Origin: Thermomicrobiales bacterium
Lineage (GTDB): Bacteria; Chloroflexota; Chloroflexia; Thermomicrobiales; UBA6265
DNA: 64,000 nucleotides
Assembly: GCA_030447415.1 (NCBI GenBank)
Contig: JAUJOZ010000004.1
Span: 1 to 64,000, forward strand
Direction: 5' to 3'
Below, in pieces: positions 54,472 through 62,526 of the stretch. The translations under genes were made by a program, and so were the position numbers. The notes under the pieces were generated by a model. It saw nothing but the letters and a program-made list of their open reading frames with translations. It searched no databases and was not told the origin of the DNA. Every line of letters begins with the position of its first letter. The first letter of the stretch is position 1.

Positions 54472-54642
54472 TTAGCCGGGGGACTGGGCGATCCAGGCGA
54501 ACAGGAGGGAAAGCACCGCCGCGACGAGCATCAGTGCGCCGACGGTCGTCACCCTGGCCCCGACGGTAGGGCGGTCCGACTCGCCGCTCGCCACGTGCGG
54601 GAAGAGCCCGCCCAATTGTGCCGGGATGTCGATCGTCAGCAT
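54472..54642 (-). CDS. 56-residue hypothetical membrane protein
   Basis: From ATG 54642 (GAGGGTG upstream), the product is a soluble 30-residue N-terminus ([20 protein letters not shown] first) and one helix ([19 protein letters not shown]). The start overlaps the end of a second tiny frame encoding another helix ([20 protein letters not shown], then VRAPC, stop TGA at 54639-54641). That second frame has no start and abuts the IS701 fragment, so it is probably cut by the insertion. The two may have been a membrane subunit pair. Confidence 0.35.
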   Translation of the reverse strand: MLTIDIPAQLGGLFPHVASGESDRPTVGARVTTVGALMLVAAVLSLLFAWIAQSPG

Positions 54643-54726
54643 GGCGCACGCACCCTCATGTGGGCCCCGGAGACGGTCGCCCGGTCGCGGTAGTCGTAGT
54701 AGATCAGCAACAGCACCAGCAGCGCC

Positions 54727-55085
54727 CCAGCATGCAGGAGTTCCTCCACCGGGCCGTATGGGACCCCGACGCGGTACGTAGCGACCTGCGTGCCTACGTC
54801 GTGGAGCAGCTGGGCGATCCGGGTTCGGTGCTGGTGCTCGACGAGACGGGCTTCCTGACGAAGGGGACCAAGTCAGCCGGGGGCAGCGGCAGTCCTCCTG
54901 GACCGCCGGGTGCATCGAGAACGGTCAGATCGGCGTCTTCCTGAGTTCCGCCTCACGGAAGGGGCTCACCTTCCTGGACCGGGAACTCTACCTGCCTTAG
55001 GGTGGGCGGCGTCCGCTGCCCGCTGCCTGGCCGTGGGGGTACCCGCTGACGTCGCTTTCCGGACCAAGCCGCAGCTCGCCCAGAC
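54727..55085 (+). mobile_element. Fragment of an IS701-family transposase
   Basis: Plus-strand pieces in at least two frames read as the middle of an IS701 DDE transposase: [19 protein letters not shown], then [20 protein letters not shown] and [10 protein letters not shown] (with the catalytic Asp region). A frameshift follows, then [20 protein letters not shown] and FLDRELYLP and a stop. A further shift gives LAVGVPADVAFRTKPQLAQT. Both ends of the gene are absent. The element is long dead. Confidence 0.75.
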
Positions 55086-55113
55086 GCGCTCACCACCACC
55101 CGAGATAGAGTTC

Positions 55114-55234
55114 GTTTCAAAACCTGTCGGCTAGGTCCTGGGCCAACAGCGCCGAGTCGCAAGCTCCGCGTCTCTGTGGGTCGCCTGGAGTCGCCTACCG
55201 CGACGCCATCCCACGCTGGAGAGGGTTTTGAAAC
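55114..55234. repeat. Inverted repeat pair, possible insertion-element ends
   Basis: GTTTCAAAACC (55114-55124) and its exact complement GGTTTTGAAAC (55224-55234) bound a 121-bp segment without a gene. It lies between the IS701 fragment and the next gene. It could be a miniature element or the abutted ends of an eroded insertion sequence. Confidence 0.5.
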
Positions 55235-55313
55235 CAGCCCCTAACCGTACGGCTCCGGTTGTCGTCCTAAAATGGACACCGAGAGGGAGCTCGGGAGCGG
55301 AAGGAAGAGCGCC

Positions 55314-56540
55314 ATGCTCGAACTTACGCCAACCGTTCGCCGGCCCTTCATGGGGCGGGAGCGGGAGCTGACGGCCCTATGGGCGCGTCTGGCGCTGGCG
55401 GGCCAAGGCCATGGCGGCGTCGTGCTGGTGGCCGGCGAGCCGGGTGTCGGCAAGACCCGGCTCGTCATGGAGCTGGCCGACCGGGCGCGGGCCGAGGGCT
55501 GGCTCGTCCTCGTCGGCCGGGCCTACGACTCCGACGGCATGCCGCCCTTCCTGCCGTGGGCGGAGGCGCTGCGCGACTACGTCCGCGCCTGCCCGAGTGT
55601 GGAGTTGCGGACGCAGCTCGGGGACGGCGCCGCCGATGTCGCGCTGATCGCACGGGAGGTGCGCACCCGGCTGCCCGACCTGCCGGCGCGCCCGCCGCTG
55701 AGCGCAGAGCACGAACGGTACCGGCTGTTCGAGAGTGTCTCGGAGTTCCTTCTCAACGTCGCCCGGTCCCGGACCGAGGGCACCGGCGTGCTCCTCGTCC
55801 TCGACGACCTCCACTGGGCCGACCGGCCGACCCTCCTGCTGCTCGGGCACCTCGCCCGGCGGCTGGCCGGGGCCCCGCTCCTGGTCGCCGGGACCTACCG
55901 CACCGTCGAGCTCGACCGGACCCACCCGCTCTCAGCGGTGCTGGCGGAGCTGAGCCGCGAGCATCTCCACGAGCGGGTGCTGCTCCGGTCCTTCTCCGCC
56001 GACGAAGCGGCTCTCCTCGTCCAGGAGCTGACCGGCGCGCCGGCCGCGCCGGCCGTCGTCGGGGCCATCCACCGGGAGACGGAGGGTAACCCCTTCTTCG
56101 TCGAGGAGGTCGTGCGGCACCTCCGCGCCGAGGGCTTTGACCTGGTCGACCCGCGGGCGGTCCCCGCCCGCTGGGCCGTTCCCGAGGGGGTGCGCCAGGT
56201 ACTCGGGCGGCGGCTGGCCCGCCTCAGCGCGGTGGCGAACCAGCTCCTGCAGGTCGCGGCGGTTCTAGGTGACGGCTTCCGGTTCGACGTGCTCGCGCTC
56301 GCCAGCGGCGTTGATGCTGGCCCGCTCGTCGACGCGCTCGAGGAGACGGTGGCCGCCGCCGTCCTCCGGGAACAGGGCGGGCGCTACCACTTCACGCACG
56401 CGCTGATCCGGCAGACGCTCGACGAGGAGCTGAGCGCCCCGCGGCGCGCGCGGCTCCACCGCCGGGCCGGCCAGGCGCTGGAGCGGCTCCATAGCGGCAA
56501 CCCCGAGCCGCATCTGGCCGTGCTGGCCCACAGGGGCTGA
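55314..56540 (+). CDS. Truncated LuxR/AAA_16-type ATPase regulator
   Basis: A 408-residue protein. The AAA_16 ATPase domain has FMGRERELTALWARL, Walker A GEPGVGKTRLVMELAD, Walker B VLLVLDDLHWADRPTLLLLGHL and TEGNPFFVEEVVRHL, and the helical part after it ends RLHRRAGQALERLHSGNPEPHLAVLAHRG. Full-length relatives continue for 500 or more residues with TPR repeats and a LuxR DNA-binding domain. Here the gene stops at 56540, exactly where the 19-bp repeat begins, so it was cut by a rearrangement. The ATG at 55314 has GGAAGGAAGAG upstream; ATG 55272 is in frame. Confidence 0.82.
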   Translation: MLELTPTVRRPFMGRERELTALWARLALAGQGHGGVVLVAGEPGVGKTRLVMELADRARAEGWLVLVGRAYDSDGMPPFLPWAEALRDYVRACPSVELRTQLGDGAADVALIAREVRTRLPDLPARPPLSAEHERYRLFESVSEFLLNVARSRTEGTGVLLVLDDLHWADRPTLLLLGHLARRLAGAPLLVAGTYRTVELDRTHPLSAVLAELSREHLHERVLLRSFSADEAALLVQELTGAPAAPAVVGAIHRETEGNPFFVEEVVRHLRAEGFDLVDPRAVPARWAVPEGVRQVLGRRLARLSAVANQLLQVAAVLGDGFRFDVLALASGVDAGPLVDALEETVAAAVLREQGGRYHFTHALIRQTLDEELSAPRRARLHRRAGQALERLHSGNPEPHLAVLAHRG

Positions 56541-56559
56541 TTGTGTTCAGAACGCGTCG
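56541..56559. repeat. 19-bp direct repeat, copy 2
   Basis: Identical to 54369-54387. It begins at the base after the stop codon of the truncated ATPase gene and marks its breakpoint. Confidence 0.7.
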
Positions 56560-56995
56560 GGGTTGCGGACAGGAGTGACCGTGCTAGCCGTTCGGCGCCG
56601 TTCGCATGACGAGCGTATTGACGATCCGGATCGACGAATAATCGTCAGCGTCTGTCCAGCGCAAAGTCACTCCCCTCTTGCGTCCACTACCGCGACTGCC
56701 GCTGCGGGGGTGCATACCTTCACCAAGTGGCGGACGCGCTACATGACGACCTCGGCGTTGCGCTGGATCGCCTGGTCGGTAACGGGAGGCGACGAATAGC
56801 CGGTGGAAAGCGGGTGACGGTCGAGGTGGGAACGGCGCGCGGGGGAACGCCGGCCAGCGTCGGGCCGGCACGGCCACCGATTGGGGGCGAGCTGCCGCCG
56901 ATGCGGTCGACGGCAGCCGCGATCGACCGTCGGTTGCGACGGGAGGGGGCAGGTAGCCGTCCGCTGGGGGCGCCGCCACGCCGACAGGGTTCCGA
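56560..56995. other. Gap with no gene recognised
   Basis: This 436-bp stretch follows the truncated regulator. Short frames on both strands show no start sites or family signal. It may contain more debris of the insertion region. Confidence 0.35.
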
Positions 56996-58489
56996 TCAGG
57001 TCCCGCCACCCTTGGCGGCCGCCCGCGACGGCCGCGGGCCGGCGGCCCGGACGTTGGAGACTTTGAGGAGGACGTCGAACCAGAACGGCGCCCCGAGCGC
57101 CACGGCGAAGGTAGTGAGCAGGAGCCCTGCCGCCTTGCCCGCAGTCCACCCGGCCACCGCGCCCCAATCCGAGTCCCATCCGTCGAGGGTGGGCCGATCG
57201 CCGTAGCCGAGGCCGAGGTCGGTCTTATCGAGCTCATCGAGGATGGCGGATACGTCCGGCCGATCGGTGTCCGCGGCTGCGGCCGCGGCGGTTGGGGTCC
57301 CTTCGGCGTCGACGACGGGGGCGGACGCCGGGGGGTTCTCCACTACGCCGCCGGCGGCGCGGGCGTTCTCTACCTGGGCGACGAGCGCGGCGCGCACCGT
57401 CGGGTTCGTCGACAGGCTGTCGTATATCTGGAGCGTGTCCGCTCCGATGGCGAGGGTAACAACGCCGGCGATAACCACGAGCCACCAGCGAACCCGCCGC
57501 CGGTACACGCCGGACACGCGGTCCATCGCGTCGTCGAACCACCCCTCGACGCCCTGTCGAAAGTCTTCCAGGCTGGCCTGCCCCTGGTCGATCGCCTCCA
57601 GCACGCGGGTCCGGGCGTCCCCCTCCGGCAGGAGCGCGACCTTCCGGCGGATCGCGTCGAAGGTTTCGGCACCGTCGATCGCCGCTCGGACTTGCTGGTT
57701 GGCCTCGGCGTCCCCCAGGTGGTCGACCATCTCCTTCAGCTCGTCAATCCCGAGGAGCACCTTGCGCGGGTCCCGGTTCACGTCGAGAAGGCCACTGAGC
57801 GCCTGCCCGATCGCCTGCTTCTCCCGCGCCAGCGCGTCCAGGGAGGCGAGGGTTGAGCGCTTCAGCTCGGCGACCTGGGGCCGGGCGTCGGCCGCCACCG
57901 CCGCCCGCAGATCGGCCAGCGTCGTCGCCGCGCTGATCTGGGACGCGACCTCGATCCCCGGGCTCAGCAGTCCCAGAACATGGGCCTTCACCTGAGCGGT
58001 CGCTGGGGCTGTTCCGGCGGCCAGGGCGCGAGCTTTCTGCGCGACGACGTCCATCGTGATCGTTCCGGGCCGCTCCGGATCGAGGGCATCGAGCAGGGCG
58101 TCAGCGAAGGTCCGGGACGGGATGTAACTCGGCTTGCCCGCGAAGTCCTTCCGGCCGGAAATGACGGACCAGGCCTGCTGCACGGGGCGCAACACCCGTG
58201 CGACGGGCGAGCCGCGGCCGCCAAGGTCACCGCCCGCGGCGAACTGGACGGCGGCCGTCTCGGCGCGGGTGCTCCCCATCGCCTTGATGAGTGGGTGGCC
58301 GAGGACCAGGGCGGCCAGCTCGCGGTCGCAGAGGAGGTTGGTGAGCCCGCGCTCCAGGTCACGGGCCCGCAGCTTGAGGAACGCGGCCAACAACTCATTG
58401 ATGCTCGAGCAGATGAGGCTGAGGAGCAGATAGACGAACACCAGCCCGAGAGCCACTTCGAGGATGGTCGACCCGAACAAGCCGGACAT
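56996..58489 (-). CDS. Large membrane protein of unknown function
   Basis: A 497-residue protein. An N-terminal helix (ILEVALGLVFVYLLLSLICSSINELLAAFL, about 9-38) leads into a long cytoplasmic, helical region. A second helix lies near 352-370 (WWLVVIAGVVTLAIGADTLQIYD), then an acidic/Ala-rich segment and a final hydrophobic region (AAGLLLTTFAVALGAPFWFDVLLKVSNVR). The beginning and the last segment, with the FWFD-LLKVSNVR end, match a conserved but unnamed bacterial family. The ATG at 58489 is where that family starts. The function is unknown, and it stands alone. Confidence 0.75.
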   Translation of the reverse strand: MSGLFGSTILEVALGLVFVYLLLSLICSSINELLAAFLKLRARDLERGLTNLLCDRELAALVLGHPLIKAMGSTRAETAAVQFAAGGDLGGRGSPVARVLRPVQQAWSVISGRKDFAGKPSYIPSRTFADALLDALDPERPGTITMDVVAQKARALAAGTAPATAQVKAHVLGLLSPGIEVASQISAATTLADLRAAVAADARPQVAELKRSTLASLDALAREKQAIGQALSGLLDVNRDPRKVLLGIDELKEMVDHLGDAEANQQVRAAIDGAETFDAIRRKVALLPEGDARTRVLEAIDQGQASLEDFRQGVEGWFDDAMDRVSGVYRRRVRWWLVVIAGVVTLAIGADTLQIYDSLSTNPTVRAALVAQVENARAAGGVVENPPASAPVVDAEGTPTAAAAAADTDRPDVSAILDELDKTDLGLGYGDRPTLDGWDSDWGAVAGWTAGKAAGLLLTTFAVALGAPFWFDVLLKVSNVRAAGPRPSRAAAKGGGT

Positions 58490-59049
58490 CTTCAGTCCTC
58501 TCCCCGTCGGCACCAGTGCCCGACGCGCGCTAATCTGCCCGTCAAATTCCGCCGCATCGCCGACGATATACCGATGGATGAGGGCTAGGCGCCGTGCCCG
58601 GATCGGTGGAGGCTCCCGCGTACCACGATCACTCGCGCGGCGGCATGGGGCGCACCCGTGGACGATCCGGCCGCGGGGACGGCGGGATGGTTGCGGACGG
58701 ACGGTTCTGTTGGTCCGCGCAGCGCACTGACGGAATGCTGACGACGTACGTCCAGTTATGCGCGATCCGGCAAATTTGTCAATAGTGCGGCGGCACCGCA
58801 CCCCCCGTCCGGCGGTGATCGCGCGCCGGTCCCCGGTGTACTACGATCCCAACGACGGAGCAGCCGGCCGAGGTGTCATCGCCGGACCGCAGGGAAGTGA
58901 GGTTATCGTCCCGTGAAGCGAGGTAGGGTGCTCGTCAACGTACGGGCCACATCGGAGGTCCGACCCAGCCCGGGGGAAATCGGCCACCTGCGAGCGGACC
59001 CGCGTGGCCACCGAGTCTTCGATCGCGGGTCCAGCCGGGCGTTGCACCG
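58490..59049. other. Divergent intergenic region
   Basis: This 560-bp stretch separates the minus-strand membrane protein from the plus-strand PHP gene. It includes an AT-richer patch near 58735-58785. No gene or hairpin is supportable. Confidence 0.35.
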
Positions 59050-60411
59050 ATGACCGCCCTGCCCGCCGCGCCGCCCGATGTCGTGCTCGCCGGTCGGTTG
59101 GAGCCAGACGAGGCGGGGCGCTACGTGCACGTCCCATTCGACGTGCCGGACGGCGTGCAGCAGCTCCATGTCCGCTACGAGTACACCGACCGCGTCCCCT
59201 CGGATCCGCTGGTCGGCGGTGGCAACACCCTCGACATCGGCCTCTTCGATGAGCGAGGCATCGCGGCAGGGGGCCTCGGATTTCGGGGCTGGAGCGGGAG
59301 CAACAAGCTCGCCTTCACCGTCGACGCCGCCTGGGCCACCCCGCCCTACCGGCCGGGTCCGATCGGCGTCGGGACATGGCACGCGCTCCTCGGCCCGTAC
59401 AAGGTCTCGCCGCGCGGCGTGGAGTACCGGGTCGACATCTGGTTCAACCCCGGTCTATCGCCGGATGAGCCGCCGCCCGCACTCCGGCAACCGGTCCCTG
59501 CCCCAGCTCGTCCCGCGCCCGCCGAACGGGGCTGGGTCCGGTGCGACCTCCACAGCCACACTGTCTACTCCGACGGCGATTCGTGGCCCGCCGAGGTCCT
59601 CCGTGCCGCCGCTTCGGCCGGGCTTGACGTGCTCGGCATCACGGACCACAACAGCGCCCATGCCGGCGTCATTGGCCATCTCGGGGGCGACGGCATGCCG
59701 ATCGTCCTTCCCGGCGTCGAGGTCACCACCTACGGCGGGCACTGGAACGCCTGGGGCGTCGACCGCTGGTTCGACTTTCGGGAACCAACGCGGGAAGCGA
59801 CCGCGGCGACGATGCGCCAAGCGGCGGCGGCCGGCGCGTTCGTCAGCGTCAACCACCCCAAGCCGTTCGGCCCCGCTTGGGTCTATGGTGACGGGCTCGG
59901 CTACCACGCGATCGAGGTCTGGAACGGCCCCTGGGAGCACCTGAACGCGCTGGCGCTGGCCCATTGGGACGCTCACCTGCGGCGCGGCGAGCGCATCATC
60001 GCCGTCGGCGGCAGCGACACCCACCACCTCCGGCGGCTCGATCTCGGGCCGCTGGCGATGCCCCGGCTTGGTCATCCCACAACGTGGCTTCGGGTCAATG
60101 GCCCGATCACGCCGGACGCGGTGCTCGAAGGTCTGCACCAGGGCCGCTGTTTCGTCTCCGCCACGCCCGAGGGACCGCAGCTCTACCTCGACGAGGTGGA
60201 CGGCACGATCCGCGCTCGGGTAGTCGGTGGCCGGGGCGGCGCGCTGCTCGTCCTCTCCGACGCGGGCTGTGTCGCCGCATCGTCCATTTCTGCCGACGAC
60301 TGGGAGCAGCGGGTTCCGTTCCCGGCAGATGCCGCATATCTTCGCGCTCAGGTCGTCGACGGCGTCGGCGGCATGCTCGCGCTGTCCAACCCCGTGTGGC
60401 GTGGTGACTAG
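59050..60411 (+). CDS. CehA/McbA-like PHP-domain metallohydrolase
   Basis: A 453-residue protein. The N-terminal half (1-155) is a beta-rich domain. The PHP domain follows, with metal motifs CDLHSHTVYSDG (His168, His170, Asp175), GITDHNS (197-202), PGVEVTTYGGHW, VNHPKPFG and GGSDTHH. It should hydrolyse phosphate or carbamate esters with three metals, as in the CehA/McbA subgroup. A C-terminal beta domain follows. The gene ends at 60411, overlapping by three bases the end of a convergent relic. Confidence 0.88.
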   Translation: MTALPAAPPDVVLAGRLEPDEAGRYVHVPFDVPDGVQQLHVRYEYTDRVPSDPLVGGGNTLDIGLFDERGIAAGGLGFRGWSGSNKLAFTVDAAWATPPYRPGPIGVGTWHALLGPYKVSPRGVEYRVDIWFNPGLSPDEPPPALRQPVPAPARPAPAERGWVRCDLHSHTVYSDGDSWPAEVLRAAASAGLDVLGITDHNSAHAGVIGHLGGDGMPIVLPGVEVTTYGGHWNAWGVDRWFDFREPTREATAATMRQAAAAGAFVSVNHPKPFGPAWVYGDGLGYHAIEVWNGPWEHLNALALAHWDAHLRRGERIIAVGGSDTHHLRRLDLGPLAMPRLGHPTTWLRVNGPITPDAVLEGLHQGRCFVSATPEGPQLYLDEVDGTIRARVVGGRGGALLVLSDAGCVAASSISADDWEQRVPFPADAAYLRAQVVDGVGGMLALSNPVWRGD

Positions 60412-60554
60412 GGGCGTTCGATCCGTCGGTAGGCTCGGCGCTTCTCGAGTTCGCGGAGCACACGCAGTCCCAGGCCGTCAAGGACGCGCGGCTGGAGCAG
60501 CGGCGTCAGGCTAGAGAAGATGTAGAACAGTCAGAAGAAGTTGAGCAGATTCAT
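60408..60554 (-). pseudogene. N-terminal relic of an SDH_sah/ClpP-like membrane serine protease
   Basis: From ATG 60554 the minus strand reads MNLLNFF, an in-frame TGA (60531-60533), then LFYIFSSLTPLLQPRVLDGL and LRVLRELEKRR to a stop at 60408. This is the N-terminal membrane segment pattern (LFFI-SSLQP-LQ-R) of serine dehydrogenase proteinase-type proteins. The catalytic domain is missing entirely, since the PHP gene lies there. Confidence 0.5.
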
Positions 60555-60695
60555 CGCCGGCTGGCCCGTGGCCGAGGCACGCACGGAGCGTGGGCGCCAC
60601 ACCAAGGCGACCACCACGGCGGCCAGCACGTCGCGATAGCGCCGAAACGTGACCAGCCATTCCCCCGTCAGGTTGGATGCCGTGGGCCAGATGCA

Positions 60696-60724
60696 GCGCG
60701 GCCGGGGGAGCCCCCCGGCCGCGC
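60696..60724 (-). terminator. Strong hairpin downstream of hsp20
   Basis: A perfect 13-bp stem GCGCGGCCGGGGG (60696-60708) with CCCCCGGCCGCGC (60712-60724) and an AGC loop, about 95 bp after the Hsp20 stop on the minus strand. No T tract follows; a terminator or 3' stabiliser is likely. Confidence 0.6.
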
Positions 60725-60816
60725 AGATCGGCTATCGGACCTGCGTCACGCGGTGCGCGTTCGCAGTACGCTGGGGCACCAGCGGCACAGACTCCGAACG
60801 CAGCGGAGTAGCCCGC

Positions 60817-61332
60817 CTATGCCCCGGTTTCTGCCTGGCCGCCGGCCGCGATCGCCTGGCCCGCCCCGCCGATCCTGACCGGGATCGTCTTGGGCTTGGC
60901 CGCCTCCGCCTTCGGCAGCACGATCTTCACGACCCCGTTCTCGAACGTCGCCTGCGCCTGGTCGGCGTCGACGGCGAACGGGAGGCTCACCGCGCGGCGG
61001 AAGGTGCCGTAGGGCAGCTCGTGCAGGAACCAAGTCGCCTGCTTCGCCTCCTCGTCCTCGGCCACGTTGGGGAGCGTGCCGCTCAGGACCAGCGTGCCCT
61101 GGTGGAAGGCGATGTCCAGGCTATCGGGCCGCAGACCAGGGACCGCGGCGAGGATCACCACCTCATCGCTGGTGGCGTAGACGTCGAGGGGCATCCCGCT
61201 CCAAGCGGTCCCGCCCCCGCCTCCACCACGGGACCACAGCGTGCGATAGGGCGTTCCGCCAACGAAACTCTCGTTGAAGAGCTGGTCCATCGCCTGCTGC
61301 AGGCTGACGACAGGCGCGTGGGTCTTGATCAT
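60817..61332 (-). CDS. Hsp20/alpha-crystallin small heat-shock protein
   Basis: A 171-residue protein. The N-terminal arm (VSLQQAMDQLFNESFVGG) is followed by the alpha-crystallin domain (about 45-150): PLDVYATSDEVVILAAVPGLRPDSLDI, GTLVLSGTL, WFLHELPYGTFRRAVSLPFAVDADQAQATFENGVVKIVLPKAE, with the conserved A-x-x-x-n-G-V-L-like motif FENGVVKI. It acts as an ATP-independent holdase. A near-consensus promoter is at 61413-61441, with about 74 nt of leader. No heat-shock operator (CIRCE or HspR box) could be identified. Confidence 0.93.
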   Translation of the reverse strand: MIKTHAPVVSLQQAMDQLFNESFVGGTPYRTLWSRGGGGGGTAWSGMPLDVYATSDEVVILAAVPGLRPDSLDIAFHQGTLVLSGTLPNVAEDEEAKQATWFLHELPYGTFRRAVSLPFAVDADQAQATFENGVVKIVLPKAEAAKPKTIPVRIGGAGQAIAAGGQAETGA

Positions 61333-61412
61333 CGTCCGTCACCTCCATCGTTTGATCCAAGCGGATCCGAACCGAACGACGGTGGCCGTAGCGGCCAACC
61401 TTTCTACCGCAG

Positions 61413-61441
61413 ATATTACGAGTATGAGTCGATCTTGTCAA
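61413..61441 (-). promoter_or_regulatory. hsp20 promoter
   Basis: On the minus strand, TTGACA (61441-61436), a 17-bp spacer and TAATAT (61418-61413). It matches the housekeeping sigma consensus in 11 of 12 positions, standing out in this GC-rich DNA. The predicted start is near 61406. Confidence 0.8.
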
Positions 61442-61467
61442 GTAGCGTGACCGGTTCGCGTCATTGA

Positions 61468-61497
61468 AGCGCGGGGCGCCAGTGCACGCCCCGCGCT
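61468..61497 (-). terminator. Hairpin upstream of the hsp20 promoter
   Basis: AGCGCGGGGCG (61468-61478) pairs with CGCCCCGCGCT (61487-61497) around 8 nt. It directly follows the stop of the short minus-strand tail VRVAARFRPHYEDLLFGEA, consistent with the terminator of a gene now lost. It would also insulate hsp20. Confidence 0.5.
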
Positions 61498-61880
61498 CAC
61501 GCTTCGCCGAAGAGCAGGTCTTCGTAATGGGGGCGGAATCTCGCCGCCACTCTTACCTGCCGGTAGCTGACTGAGCGTGTCGGCCATCGGCAGGCTCAGC
61601 AATGTCCTGGTCGGTCCACCGCAACGGGGCGCGACGTCGTCCGCGGCCGAGGGGGGCGCATCCAACTAACTGTGGGCACCGTCCGCCGACAATGGGCGGG
61701 AGCCCTCCCCGGCGACGGCGGCTTCAGCCTCTGCCCCGGAACCATCAAACGCGAACTGCTGCGTCTGCACCAGATCCCGGCGGCGGCCGACGATTCGCTC
61801 GCGTACGACGCGACCTGGAACGCGGTGTCCCTGGCCCTTGTCGTCAGCCTGCTCCTCCTGCGGCGCTTGACGGACAGCCA

Positions 61881-61908
61881 CCCGTCTTCCTCCTAAAGAG
61901 GAGACGGG
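61881..61908 (+). terminator. Hairpin after the doubtful frame at 61672
   Basis: CCCGTCTTCCTC (61881-61892) pairs with GAGGAGACGGG (61898-61908), with one bulged T and a short loop. It lies at the stop codon of the 61672-61896 frame. Confidence 0.4.
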
Positions 61909-62063
61909 CTGTTCACGCCGCCGATCGGTCCTTGCCTGGTTGATCGTCGCCGTCCTGGCGCCCCCGGGCACCGGGTTGGCACCGGCAATGCGAACCGGGG
62001 GTGACGAGCGGCGTCGGCACGGCCGCCGAGCAGGATCGGTCAACCCCACGAGAGGACCACCCC

Positions 62064-62249
62064 ATGCAAAAGCCAAGTGAGACACCACGGGTGACCGCCG
62101 AAACGGTTGGTCAGGAGCGCCCCACCTCGGGGGACAACAAGTCCGGCTTCGGGCGCTTCCTCGGCATGAGCCTCATGACCTGGATCCTCGTCGTCATCAC
62201 CGCGCTCATCTTCGCCGGGGCCATCATCGCCGCCGCGATCATGCAGTAA
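62064..62249 (+). CDS. 61-residue single-helix membrane protein
   Basis: ATG 62064 is preceded by GAGAGGACC. The first 30 residues are polar (beginning MQKPSETPRVTAETVGQERP), then a helix MTWILVVITALIFAGAIIAAAIM ends the protein, giving a C-tail-anchored topology. The composition is protein-like and GC usage fits real genes. No family is recognised. A GTG at 62001 would give a longer form without a good ribosome site. Confidence 0.6.
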   Translation: MQKPSETPRVTAETVGQERPTSGDNKSGFGRFLGMSLMTWILVVITALIFAGAIIAAAIMQ

Positions 62250-62526
62250 CCCGCGCCCCTCGAGCCAGCAAGCCGGACGCCCGTGCCGGTGCTGCTGTGC
62301 GCCCGGCCGCATTGACGCATCGGACGCGGTTGCCCGCTCCGTCGCCCTCGCGACGTGTGGACTGTTGACTTTCGGCGCCGACCCGTTAGAGTGAGGATAT
62401 CGGTCCCGATCAGGTACCGTCTCTCCCTCTTGCGCCACGGCAGGTCCGGAGGCGGGTTCGTCGTGGATGTGGTCCGCCGGCGAGTGCGGATTGCCGGCGG
62501 CATGGCCTTGGGTAGCGGAGGGGCGG

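Larger units (their letters stand above)
61333..62063. other. Gap with promoter, hairpins and a doubtful frame
   Basis: This 731-bp region contains the hsp20 promoter, hairpins at 61468-61497 and 61881-61908, and a doubtful plus-strand frame at 61672-61896 (GTG start, hydrophobic end NAVSLALVVSLLLLRR, no Shine-Dalgarno). On the minus strand a short tail VRVAARFRPHYEDLLFGEA ends just before the first hairpin, possibly the last codons of a lost gene. Confidence 0.4.

Noticed and set aside
61672..61896. A 74-codon protein with a hydrophobic end
   Set aside because: GTG start without a Shine-Dalgarno and no family resemblance; the hairpin at its end is the only support, so it is not called as a gene.
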